In this document: piece by piece, positions 1-6,709 of the stretch | Numbering within the stretch: position 1 is the stretch's first letter | Layout: every line of letters starts with the position of its first letter | Notes under the pieces: generated by a model | Seen by the model: only the letters and a program-made list of their open reading frames with translations | What the model was told of the DNA's origin: nothing | Database searches by the model: none | Position numbers and translations under genes: made by a program | From: Gemmatimonas sp. UBA7669 | Lineage (GTDB): Bacteria; Gemmatimonadota; Gemmatimonadetes; Gemmatimonadales; Gemmatimonadaceae | Reading direction: 5' to 3' | NCBI RefSeq assembly: GCF_002483225.1 | Contig: NZ_DLHL01000060.1 | Span: 1 to 11,502, forward strand | DNA: 11,502 nt

Positions 1-22
1 AGACATTTTTCAGGACTAGACA
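1..22. repeat. left member of an imperfect terminal inverted repeat
   Basis: The first 22 bases, read on the minus strand, match the last 22 bases of the window at 19 of 22 positions; both share the core GTCCTGAA followed by AATGTCT. Read from the inside of the window outward, each copy starts 5'-TGTC. This is like the outer tip of an insertion sequence whose body would lie outside the window. No transposase lies between the two copies. The simplest reading is that the window is bounded on each side by the edge of the same IS or repeat family. Alternatively it is one unit with its own terminal repeats. The match is seen in the sequence; the IS interpretation is inference. Confidence 0.7.
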
Positions 23-173
23 ATCCGTGCAGTTTCCGCCCCATCCGCGTCATCCGCGACAAGGCGGTTCAGCCCAGACTGCAGTCCTCTGCGTTCTCTG
101 CGGTTCTCTGGTAGTTCTCTGCGTGAGCTGTTGACGGTCTCGCGGCCGCAGCACCGCCAATCGCCGCGCCCCG
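23..173 (+). repeat. direct repeat, copy 1 (~151-bp two-module intergenic repeat)
   Basis: This block recurs at 395-545, an exact offset of 372 bp. Positions 23-136 differ from the second copy at only two places (a T/A change near 95 and a G/A change at 133). After a divergent stretch (137-155) the match resumes at 156-173. The first module contains ATCCGCGTCATCCGCG. The second has four CTCTG pentamers starting at 87, 96, 106 and 117, so spacings of 9, 10 and 11. Copy 1 begins directly against the terminal repeat at 22. No coding is apparent. It resembles short intergenic repeats with CTCTGCG units seen in several environmental phyla, by memory only. Confidence 0.85.
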
Positions 174-197
174 TCTTGGCAGCCAGTCAACAAAAAG

Positions 198-239
198 CCT
201 TGTCGCGGATGACGCGGATGGAGCGGAAACAACACGGAT
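198..239 (-). repeat. inverted degenerate copy of module A of the intergenic repeat
   Basis: On the minus strand this stretch reads as the first module of the direct repeat (ATCCGTG, a diverged middle, then ATCCGCGTCATCCGCG and ACAAGG) with a few substitutions near its beginning. It lies between the two direct copies and is followed at 326-370 by an inverted copy of the second module. The module order A' then B' is not what one whole inverted copy would give (B' then A'). The modules therefore seem to move or rearrange independently, or two partial copies are present. Confidence 0.75.
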
Positions 240-325
240 CGGAATCGGGAGATCATGAAGTCTCATCATTCTTGCGTTGATGTGTTCAATGAACCGAGGC
301 CGCTGTACGAGGCAGCGTTCTGGGA

Positions 326-370
326 ACAGCTCACGCAAAGAAATGGAGCACGCAGAGGACGCAGAGGAGT
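326..370 (-). repeat. inverted degenerate copy of module B (CTCTGCG repeats)
   Basis: Read on the minus strand, this contains CTCTGCG units followed by a stretch ending GCGTGAGCTGTT, like the second half of the direct repeats at 87-132 and 459-504. It is diverged in its middle. With the other repeats it forms a cluster of direct and inverted copies filling the non-coding space at the left end of the window. Confidence 0.6.
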
Positions 371-394
371 AGCCCCAACATGTACTGCATTCTT

Positions 395-545
395 ATCCGT
401 GCAGTTTCCGCCCCATCCGCGTCATCCGCGACAAGGCGGTTCAGCCCAGACTGCAGTCCTCTGCGTACTCTGCGGTTCTCTGGTAGTTCTCTGCGTGAGC
501 TGTTAACGATGCAGCAGAAACACGACGGCCAGTCGCCGCGCCCCG
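395..545 (+). repeat. direct repeat, copy 2 (~151-bp two-module intergenic repeat)
   Basis: Second copy of the block at 23-173, with 112 of 114 positions identical over 395-508 and a further identical-but-one 18-bp stretch at 528-545. It ends 16 bp from the stop codon of the TonB-dependent receptor gene, so it sits in the receptor's 3' region. It may fold or affect transcript ends there, but no T-tract terminator is visible. Confidence 0.85.
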
Positions 546-561
546 AACCCGGAGCCAACCC

Positions 562-2700
562 TCAGTCCTGCTGCTGAAACCGCCAGCGCAACGCCGCAAA
601 CGCCTGCCGATCGAAGGCCGGCGTCCACAACGCCGGTCGCTGATTGAGCGCGTTGTTCACGCCAGCCGACAGCTCCCAGGTCCGCGAGAGTGCCTGACGG
701 AACTGCAGGTCGACCGACAACATGGCCCCCTGCTCAGCCGTAATGCGCGGCGGCTCCGACCCGTCGAGCGAACCGGAACTCACCAGCGGCGCCGCGCCGG
801 TGTAGCGGGCCGTCACATCGGTGGTCAACCCCTGACGAATGTCCCACAGGCGCGAAAGGCGCGCGCGCGCCGTGTGTGACGCCCGGCGACTGAGCGGCAC
901 ATTGAACTCGAGGTCACGCGCCGAGAGATGATCATACCCAACCGACCACTCGGTGCCGGCCACCAAACCACGCAGTGTGACCTCCACACCCTGCGTGCGC
1001 GCCCGGGCAATGTTCACATTGGCAAAACTCTGCAGACCAGACGCCCCGATGCTCTGGAATCGGGTGTCGATGAGATCGTCGACCGACGTGTGATACCACT
1101 CCACGTCCACACCCAGTGCCGTGCTGGCCGCCCACGACGCCCCCACAGAGCGACTCCACGACGACTCCGGTCGCAGATTGGCATTGCCGATGATTTCGTA
1201 GCCACCCGACACGTTGGTGAACGTGTAGCGGATGTCCTTGAAACCCGGCGCGCGAAACCCACGCGCCAGATTGGCCTGCACCGACACCCGATCGCTGAGC
1301 TGCACCCGCGTGCCGAACGACGGATTGGTGGCCGCGCCCCACAGCGAGCCGTCCGTGTGCCGCACGCCCAGTGTCCAGTGGCTGCGGCCCAGCGAGAAGG
1401 CGTCGCGCACATACACTTCGCGCACACGGTCCGTCAGGCTGTCGCCGTCCACCTTGGCCGGCGCTGCCAGGGCGCGCGCACTGAACTGGAAGCCGGCATC
1501 GATGGTGTGACGGCCAAGCACACGGCTGTAGGCCAGCAGCGTACGCGACAGACGTTCGCGCTGCTCCAGCGAATCACCCGATCCGGCAACGGGCACCAAC
1601 CCCTGCGCCTGCTTGTACTGGTAGGCGAAGCGCTGTGCGAAGGTGCGCGCACGCCACACACCACCCAAGCCGCGGTAGCTGCCCTCCACAAAGCCCTGCC
1701 CGCCGATATTGTCGATGAATCCGTTGAACAAGCCATCCACGGGCCATCGCTGCCGTTCCTGCGTGCCCTGCACGTCAACACGAAAGTTCAAACGTTCGCT
1801 CACCGCATACCGCAGATCGAGCCGACCATCGTACACACGATTGAGCGTGCTGCCGCTGGCATTCACACCCGTCACCTGATCCATCTGCCGCCAACCGGCG
1901 TTCACACGATAGCCGAATCGCCCTACCGTGTGACTCACGCCGGCATTGGCTTCCTGACGTCCCAACTCACCCATGCGCGCCGTGCCGTCCACCGTGAAGC
2001 GCTTGGTGGGCGCCGCCTGCACCAGATTGATCACGCCACCAATGGCGTCACTACCAAACTCCACGGCCGACGGGCCCTTGGTGACTTCAATGCGTTCGGC
2101 CGACAGTGTGCTCAGCCGGCCAATGTCACGGCTGTCCGTGAGCGTTCCCGGAATGGGCTCACCGTCCACCAGCACCAGCACGCGCGCATCGCTGAAGCCG
2201 CGAATGCTGATGCTCGTGCGCGCCGGTGGACTGGCGATCTCCTGCAAACCGGGTATCTGCCGCAGCAACTGATTGGCCGATACCGCAGCGGCGGCGTCGA
2301 TGTCGCGCCGGTCAAGCACCGTGACCGTGCGCGGTGACTCGGCCGCACGAATGACACGCTGACCCACCGTGGTGGTAAACACCGGCAACACGGTGGGAAG
2401 CGGGTCGAGAGCAAGCAGCGTGTCTCGCACCGCTTCCCGCACAACGAACATCCGGAATCCCAGCGCGCGCACCGAGGCCGCGCGGCGATCAGCCGGCCAA
2501 CGCAGCACACCCTCTGCATCACTGCGCGCGATCACCTGCCCCACGCTGTCACGCAGTTCGGCGCCGACAACAGGCGCGCGATCGGCTGCACTCACCACGC
2601 GCACCCGACCTGTCCCCTGCGCACGCAACGGCGCGCGGGTGGGCAACGCGAGCAGCAGCGTGCCGAGGCACAGCGCTGGAATTCCAGACACTCGCATCAT
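562..2700 (-). CDS. TonB-dependent outer-membrane receptor, likely heme/iron uptake partner of HmuY-like protein
   Basis: Encodes 712 residues. Residues 1-28 look like a signal peptide (Met-Arg start, Leu-rich core, Ala-Gln end). Residues ~31-100 resemble a carboxypeptidase-regulatory-like beta-sandwich. The plug domain spans ~123-230, with TVTVLDRRDI, ISIRGF (165-169), VLVLVDG, and the typical GPSAVEFGSDAIGGVINL segment (209-226). The rest is a beta-barrel with alternating aromatic strands, ending RWRFQQQD. Such receptors import siderophores, heme or other ligands using TonB energy. I chose the ATG at 2700 (a second ATG follows at once) because the open frame further upstream overlaps the preceding gene and lacks a signal sequence. 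The gene starts 4 nt after the HmuY-like stop, so the two are co-transcribed and probably coupled. HmuY/HmuR of Porphyromonas has the same pairing, so heme is the best guess for substrate. The ligand itself is not provable from sequence. Confidence 0.9.
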   Translation of the reverse strand: MMRVSGIPALCLGTLLLALPTRAPLRAQGTGRVRVVSAADRAPVVGAELRDSVGQVIARSDAEGVLRWPADRRAASVRALGFRMFVVREAVRDTLLALDPLPTVLPVFTTTVGQRVIRAAESPRTVTVLDRRDIDAAAAVSANQLLRQIPGLQEIASPPARTSISIRGFSDARVLVLVDGEPIPGTLTDSRDIGRLSTLSAERIEVTKGPSAVEFGSDAIGGVINLVQAAPTKRFTVDGTARMGELGRQEANAGVSHTVGRFGYRVNAGWRQMDQVTGVNASGSTLNRVYDGRLDLRYAVSERLNFRVDVQGTQERQRWPVDGLFNGFIDNIGGQGFVEGSYRGLGGVWRARTFAQRFAYQYKQAQGLVPVAGSGDSLEQRERLSRTLLAYSRVLGRHTIDAGFQFSARALAAPAKVDGDSLTDRVREVYVRDAFSLGRSHWTLGVRHTDGSLWGAATNPSFGTRVQLSDRVSVQANLARGFRAPGFKDIRYTFTNVSGGYEIIGNANLRPESSWSRSVGASWAASTALGVDVEWYHTSVDDLIDTRFQSIGASGLQSFANVNIARARTQGVEVTLRGLVAGTEWSVGYDHLSARDLEFNVPLSRRASHTARARLSRLWDIRQGLTTDVTARYTGAAPLVSSGSLDGSEPPRITAEQGAMLSVDLQFRQALSRTWELSAGVNNALNQRPALWTPAFDRQAFAALRWRFQQQD

Positions 2701-2704
2701 CGGC

Positions 2705-3799
2705 TCAACGAATCCGGGCGTAGCGCAACGTGACGTAGCCCGACGCGCCCGTCTCATTGTAGTAGTTGATGAACTGCACCTTGTACGTGGCCTCGCCCGA
2801 GCGCACCAGATACGTGTTGAACGTGGGCGAGAGACGGTTGCCCGTGCCGGCAAGGTTGTAGAGGAAGGGAGCGATCTTGTCCGACGACGAGTTGGGAATG
2901 GGTCCCGACAGCGTGCTCAGGTACGGTACGTACTGCGCCGCATCCGACGCGCTGGTGGCCGCAGCGAACGTGGGAGAGGCCGGACCTGCCGAGGTGGCCA
3001 CGTTGCAGGCCCCATTGGGCAGCAGCGTCAGCGCGGTGGTGGCCGGATTGAACTGGAAGTCCCAGTTGCAGCCGTTTGGCGTGACCTGCGAAGCCGTCAC
3101 GAGGCTGATGTTCACCGGCGCCGTGGGCGACGTGATGGTGAAGGCCTGCGGCGCGCCGAGCGTGCTGCCCTGCTGCACCCGCACTTCGAAGGCAATCGAT
3201 GCCACTTGCACCTGCGGCGTGAACGTCAGCGCTGTCACGCGGAACAATGCGTGGCCGCCGTTGGCCGTGCGCACCTTCCAATAGCGATTGGCATTGGCCG
3301 ACGGCACGCCACCAAAGTTCAGGTAGCCCGTGGGATTGTTGTCCAGACGGTCACTCTTGAAGGCTGTATCGGCCGGAATCTGCGGCGCGCGAACGGCATC
3401 AAATGCGGCCAGTGTGGACGCCGGCGTCAGTGCCAGGAACTGCTCGTTGGTCAGGCCGCGGTTCTCGGCCACAGCGAAGGCGGTCACGTTGCGGCTCGAC
3501 GCACCGGCAATGGCGGGGCTGTTCAGCCGCACCTCGAAACGCCGCACGGCGATATCCCAGGCGCCGCTAGCCGGAACCGAAGTTCCCGTGGCCAGACTCA
3601 AGTGCACCAGCGTATCGTTGCTGGTGGCATTGATCGGAGCCAGTGTCCGGATTTCGTTCAGCTGCAGTTCACCACCCGGCGTGCCTGGGCCGGTTGGGGT
3701 GGATTCGGACTCGCAGGCGCCGAGAAGGGCCAGACCGCCGAGCAGGGTCAGCTGCTGGGCGCGGCGGGAAACCGATCGATAGTTGAGAAGGGCTTTCAT
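2705..3799 (-). CDS. hmuY: HmuY-family outer-membrane lipoprotein
   Basis: Encodes 364 residues. The N-terminus is a lipoprotein signal: positive residues, a hydrophobic run, and lipobox LGAC with Cys29 as the lipidated residue. A low-complexity linker rich in Pro, Thr, Gly and Ser follows (~30-42). HmuY-family features are the WDIAVRRFEVRLN stretch (81-93) and the C-terminal block YLVRSGEATYKVQF then NYYNETGASGYVTLRYARI (330-363). Known HmuY proteins are surface heme-binding lipoproteins that hand heme to a TonB-dependent receptor, and here the receptor gene follows after 4 nt. The protein is longer than Porphyromonas HmuY (a little over 200 residues); the extra mass is a variable Ala/Thr-rich middle. 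Axial heme histidines cannot be assigned confidently, so another ligand is possible. The ATG at 3799 has no good Shine-Dalgarno; an inverted repeat lies there instead. Confidence 0.8.
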   Translation of the reverse strand: MKALLNYRSVSRRAQQLTLLGGLALLGACESESTPTGPGTPGGELQLNEIRTLAPINATSNDTLVHLSLATGTSVPASGAWDIAVRRFEVRLNSPAIAGASSRNVTAFAVAENRGLTNEQFLALTPASTLAAFDAVRAPQIPADTAFKSDRLDNNPTGYLNFGGVPSANANRYWKVRTANGGHALFRVTALTFTPQVQVASIAFEVRVQQGSTLGAPQAFTITSPTAPVNISLVTASQVTPNGCNWDFQFNPATTALTLLPNGACNVATSAGPASPTFAAATSASDAAQYVPYLSTLSGPIPNSSSDKIAPFLYNLAGTGNRLSPTFNTYLVRSGEATYKVQFINYYNETGASGYVTLRYARIR

Positions 3800-3802
3800 G
3801 CA

Positions 3803-3820
3803 CGGGAAGCTAGAATCCCG
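3803..3820. promoter_or_regulatory. inverted repeat CGGGA-N8-TCCCG just upstream of the HmuY-like gene
   Basis: Two 5-bp arms (3803-3807 and 3816-3820) flank an 8-bp spacer in the 75-bp gap between the divergent HmuY-like and dehydrogenase genes. The repeat occupies -4 to -21 relative to the HmuY-like ATG, where a ribosome binding site would be expected. It could be an operator or a 5'-UTR hairpin. It does not look like a canonical Fur box. A second, longer-spaced pair, TAGAAT (3811-3816) and ATTCTA (3842-3847), overlaps it. Confidence 0.35.
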
Positions 3821-3874
3821 AGCAATTTTGTTCCATACGTAATTCTACAGGGTCCCTACCCCGGAAAGCACGGC

Positions 3875-4657
3875 ATGCCCACTACGCAGGTTTCCCCGCC
3901 GCCCTCCCGCCCGGTCACTCTCATTACGGGAGCCAGCGACGGCATCGGTGCAGCGCTCGCTCATCGGCTGGCCGGACGGCATGCGCTGGTCTTGGTGGCC
4001 CGACGCGCGGACAAGCTCCAGGCCGTAGCCAACGCCATCCGCGAAGCGCACGACACGCCGGTGGTCACGGTTGTCGCCGATGTCACCGTCCGCAGTCAGA
4101 TGGACGACGCGGTGGACACCGCGCTCGCCGAGTTCTCTCGACTCGATGTACTCGTCAACAATGTCGGCCGCGGCATCACCCGCCTGCCGTCCGCGCTCAC
4201 CGACGAAGACCTCGACGACATGATGCGCGTGAACGTGAAGAGTGCGCTCTATGGCATGCAGGCCGTGCTCCCACACTTTCGCCTCGTCGGGCGCGGCCAC
4301 GTGGTGAACATCTCCTCCATGCTGGGGCGCATTCCCTCGGTGGTACCACGCGCGGCCTACAGTGCCGCCAAGCATTTTCTCGACAGCCTCACCATCAACT
4401 TCCGCGACGAGGTGCAGGCCGAGCACCCCGGCATCCAGTTCTCGCTGGTGTCTCCGGGGGTGGTGCACACGGAGTTTGGCAACAACGCCCTGCATGGCGG
4501 CGTGGACTCACGCCAGCTCCCCATGGCTCAGACGGCTGACGAGGTGGCCGCCGTCATTGCGCAGGTCATTGAGGATCGCCGACCCGATGTGTATTCGCGC
4601 ACGGGCATGGCCGCGCGGGTTCGCGAGTATTACGCGGGCCTCGGGCAGGACCCCTGA
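3875..4657 (+). CDS. short-chain dehydrogenase/reductase (classical SDR)
   Basis: Encodes 260 residues, the usual size for a classical SDR: a single Rossmann domain that oxidises or reduces an alcohol/carbonyl with NAD(P)(H). Seen in order: TGASDGIG cofactor loop (18-25); ARR (42-44), whose Args after the second strand suggest NADP(H) preference; VADVT (67-71); NNVG (95-98), a variant of NNAG; Asn120 in MRVN; catalytic Ser148 in NISSM; Tyr162 and Lys166 in YSAAK; and SPGVVHTEF (193-201). The start is the ATG at 3875, preceded by GGAAAG at 3863-3868 with 6-nt spacing; the long upstream open frame is antisense to the HmuY and receptor genes. It is divergent from the HmuY-like gene and convergent with the ligase operon, so it is a single-gene unit. 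The substrate is unknown. Confidence 0.92.
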   Translation: MPTTQVSPPPSRPVTLITGASDGIGAALAHRLAGRHALVLVARRADKLQAVANAIREAHDTPVVTVVADVTVRSQMDDAVDTALAEFSRLDVLVNNVGRGITRLPSALTDEDLDDMMRVNVKSALYGMQAVLPHFRLVGRGHVVNISSMLGRIPSVVPRAAYSAAKHFLDSLTINFRDEVQAEHPGIQFSLVSPGVVHTEFGNNALHGGVDSRQLPMAQTADEVAAVIAQVIEDRRPDVYSRTGMAARVREYYAGLGQDP

Positions 4658-4671
4658 GGCCTGCCCCGGCC
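4637..4671. terminator. GC-rich hairpin between convergent genes, possible bidirectional terminator
   Basis: GGCC (4637-4640) and GGGCAGG (4643-4649) pair with CCTGCCC (4660-4666) and GGCC (4668-4671). This gives 11 base pairs, a 2x1 internal loop and a 10-nt loop that contains the dehydrogenase stop codon. It sits between two genes ending at 4657 (plus) and 4691 (minus), where a two-way terminator is expected. No T-tract follows on either strand, so it may be only a 3'-end hairpin. Confidence 0.45.
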
Positions 4672-4690
4672 GACGTGTCCCACAGCGGCG

Positions 4691-5911
4691 CTAGGGCACA
4701 GACTGCCCGCGCACGGCCGGATTGGACGGCGGCGTAAGCGACGCGTGCTGGTGCACCACGGGAATGGGTGAGGCGTAGCTCTCGAGCGGCGGCCCGAGCG
4801 TGGGCTCGCACACACCCTCCGCCGTCTCGCGAATGAGCTGGTCCACCACGGCCCGCAGGTCTCCCGTGCGCGCGTAGGTGGCCAATTGCCGCTGGGCACT
4901 CGAGCCCTCCTCCATGATGCGATAGGCGTACTCGACTTCCTTGCGGGTCCCCAGCTCATCCAGCACGTCATCGAGAAACCATTCGATGAGCTCGCGGATG
5001 AGCACCGACGCCGGCAGTTCCTCTTTCTTGCCAAAGTCGATCAGCTTGCCGCCCATGCCGTAGCGCACCGCCCGCCACTTGTTCTCTTCTATGAGATCCG
5101 AGGCGTACACGCGGAACGTCATATTGTCGCGGCGCAGCTTCCACATCTTGGCCACCACCGCCTGCAACATGGCGGCAATGCAGACGGCTTCGTCCACGCG
5201 GGTGTTGACGTCACACACGCGGAACTCGAGCGTGGGATACACGTGGTGCGGCCGCACGTCCCACCAGATCTTGGACCCATCAGGAATGCTGCGCGTCCGC
5301 GTGAGCGTGTCCACGAGATCAGCGTAGTCGCTCCAGCCGTTCATGATGCGCGGCACGCCCGTGCGCGGGAAATTCTTGAAGACGATGCTGCGATAGGAGT
5401 GCAGCCCCGTATTGCGTCCAAACCAGAACGGCGACGATGTGGACAGGCACAGAATGTGAGGCAGGATGTACCGCGCGGCATTCAGGCAGTCGATGCGGAA
5501 CTCCGGATCCTCAATGCCCACATGCACATGCGTGCCGAAGATGAGCAGGCGATGCGCCAGGTCCTGCAGCTCCGCCTTCACGCCCAGATAGCGCTCCTTG
5601 GGCGTCATCTCCTGATTCATCCAGTTGGAGAACGGATGGGTGCCCGCCGACGCAATGGTCAGGCCATGCTGACCGGCAGCCTTGATGACCAGTCCGCGCA
5701 GCTTGACCAGGTCGGTGCGCAACTCGGCGATGTTCGCGCAAGGCCGCGTACCGATTTCCACCTGGCACTGATGCAGCTCGGCCTTCACATCCGCGGCGGT
5801 GGCATCGTCGCTCGTGACCAGCGCATCGAAGCCGGGCGTGAGATCACGCGTCACCGGGTCGATGATCTGGTACTCCTCTTCGATGCCTACCGTCAGACTC
5901 GGTCCGCGCAT
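4691..5911 (-). CDS. ybdK: GCS2/YbdK-type carboxylate-amine ligase (gamma-glutamyl ligase-like)
   Basis: Encodes 406 residues of the glutamate-cysteine ligase type 2 family. These enzymes phosphorylate a glutamate carboxylate with ATP and join it to an amine, often making gamma-glutamyl-amino acids. Seen: GIEEEYQ (9-15), the N-terminal acidic metal-binding motif; ELHQCQVEIGT (45-55); GTHPF (90-94); GTHVHVG (126-132); WWDVRPH (216-222); PTLEFRVCD (226-234); and ENKWRA (276-281), a YbdK-type signature. All metal- and ATP-site motifs look intact. It is ~30 residues longer than E. coli YbdK because of a Pro-rich tail. It is the last gene of the four-gene operon; its ATG follows directly on the previous stop (TGAATG), with a G-rich Shine-Dalgarno-like run. 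Whether the acceptor is cysteine, another amino acid or an amine is not determinable. Confidence 0.9.
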   Translation of the reverse strand: MRGPSLTVGIEEEYQIIDPVTRDLTPGFDALVTSDDATAADVKAELHQCQVEIGTRPCANIAELRTDLVKLRGLVIKAAGQHGLTIASAGTHPFSNWMNQEMTPKERYLGVKAELQDLAHRLLIFGTHVHVGIEDPEFRIDCLNAARYILPHILCLSTSSPFWFGRNTGLHSYRSIVFKNFPRTGVPRIMNGWSDYADLVDTLTRTRSIPDGSKIWWDVRPHHVYPTLEFRVCDVNTRVDEAVCIAAMLQAVVAKMWKLRRDNMTFRVYASDLIEENKWRAVRYGMGGKLIDFGKKEELPASVLIRELIEWFLDDVLDELGTRKEVEYAYRIMEEGSSAQRQLATYARTGDLRAVVDQLIRETAEGVCEPTLGPPLESYASPIPVVHQHASLTPPSNPAVRGQSVP

Positions 5912-6709
5912 TCAGCCCCCCACGCCCGCCTTGGACGTGTCGTTGGTCGTGGCCCACTCTACTGCCGCTTGGATAAAGCCGCCGAACAGATGCCGCGTGT
6001 GCGGGTCGGCCATCTCGAACACCTCGGGGTGCCACTGCACGCCCACAAGGAATCCGTCGCCCGTCCCCTCCAGCGCTTCCACCAGTCCGTCGTCGGCCGT
6101 GGCCGACACCGTCAGGTCGCGCCCCACGGCCTTCACGCCCTGATGATGCATACTGTTGACCGCACAACGTGTGCATTCGAACAATCGTGACAAACGTGTG
6201 CCAGGCACGATATCCACTTCGTGCGCGAGATGATCGCGCGCGAACCCCGCCGTGGGGAAGAAGTCGTGTTTGTGGAAGGATGGTTTTTGTGAGGCAAGGT
6301 CCTGCCACATGCTGCCGCCCTGGGCCACGTTGATGATCTGCATGCCGCGGCAGAGCCCAAGCACCGGCTTGCCCTCGGCAATCGCCCAGCGCACCAGCTG
6401 CAGTTCCACACGATCCCGCGCCGGATCGAGATTGCCACACTCAGGCCGCACGGCCTCTCCATACTCCGCCGGATTGATGTCCACACCGCCGGGAATGAGC
6501 AGTCCATCAAGACGCTCATAGATGGCCCGCAGCGTAAACAGGTCGTCGTCCAGCAAAGGAATCATCCACGGCACCGCGCCCACACTCGTGGCGGCCACGA
6601 AGTAGCGCTGGTTCATGACCCACGACGAAGGCAGCGCCGGCGGAATGCCGTCGATGGAGTGCAGCGTCTGGGTCGTGAGCCCGATGGTCGGACGATACAG
6701 AGCGGACAT
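5912..6709 (-). CDS. peptidase C26 / class-I GATase-like gamma-glutamyl hydrolase
   Basis: Encodes 265 residues, similar in size to PuuD (gamma-glutamyl-GABA hydrolase). Seen: LLIPGGVDINP (70-80), the oxyanion-strand region; GLCRGMQ (118-124) with nucleophile Cys120; SMHHQ (186-190); and VQWHPE (224-229) giving His227 and Glu229. This is a complete Cys-His-Glu triad. The family cleaves gamma-glutamyl amide bonds in the cytoplasm. No synthetase domain is fused, so a hydrolase is likelier than an ammonia-channelling amidotransferase. The start is the ATG at 6709, overlapping the preceding stop by 1 nt (TGATG), with GAGG 7 nt upstream. Placed between ligase genes, it may trim, recycle or proofread the gamma-glutamyl product, or remove a gamma-glutamyl carrier as PuuD does. 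That role is inference. Confidence 0.9.
   Translation of the reverse strand: MSALYRPTIGLTTQTLHSIDGIPPALPSSWVMNQRYFVAATSVGAVPWMIPLLDDDLFTLRAIYERLDGLLIPGGVDINPAEYGEAVRPECGNLDPARDRVELQLVRWAIAEGKPVLGLCRGMQIINVAQGGSMWQDLASQKPSFHKHDFFPTAGFARDHLAHEVDIVPGTRLSRLFECTRCAVNSMHHQGVKAVGRDLTVSATADDGLVEALEGTGDGFLVGVQWHPEVFEMADPHTRHLFGGFIQAAVEWATTNDTSKAGVGG

Larger units (their letters stand above)
1..561. other. gene-free repeat region
   Basis: No credible gene is seen in this 561-bp stretch. The short open frames here run through repeat copies in several frames, encode low-complexity Arg/Cys/Ser-rich strings, and have no recognisable domain. The content is the terminal inverted repeat, two direct copies and two inverted half-copies of the CTCTGCG-type repeat, and about 200 bp of unexplained spacer. 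Confidence 0.75.

Noticed and set aside
23..545. CRISPR array
   Set aside because: Only two direct copies 372 bp apart, a unit of ~150 bp, no regular spacers and no cas genes.
50..577. Several 65-89-codon open frames in the left repeat region
   Set aside because: They cover repeat copies in both orientations and multiple frames, with low-complexity products and no ribosome binding site support.
928..2337. Long plus-strand open frame (469 codons) opposite the TonB receptor
   Set aside because: Antisense shadow of a well-supported receptor gene; the product is His/Arg-rich without any domain. Similar shadows lie at 4886-6190, 8178-9254 and 9782-10819, typical of high-GC coding DNA.
2701..2853. 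N-terminal extension of the TonB receptor frame upstream of 2700
   Set aside because: It overlaps the end of the HmuY-like gene in another frame, is Arg/Cys-rich, and would hide the clear signal peptide starting at 2700.
2369..3874. Open frame running into the dehydrogenase from far upstream
   Set aside because: It is antisense to the receptor and HmuY-like genes; the SDR fold begins just after the ATG at 3875, which has its own ribosome binding site.
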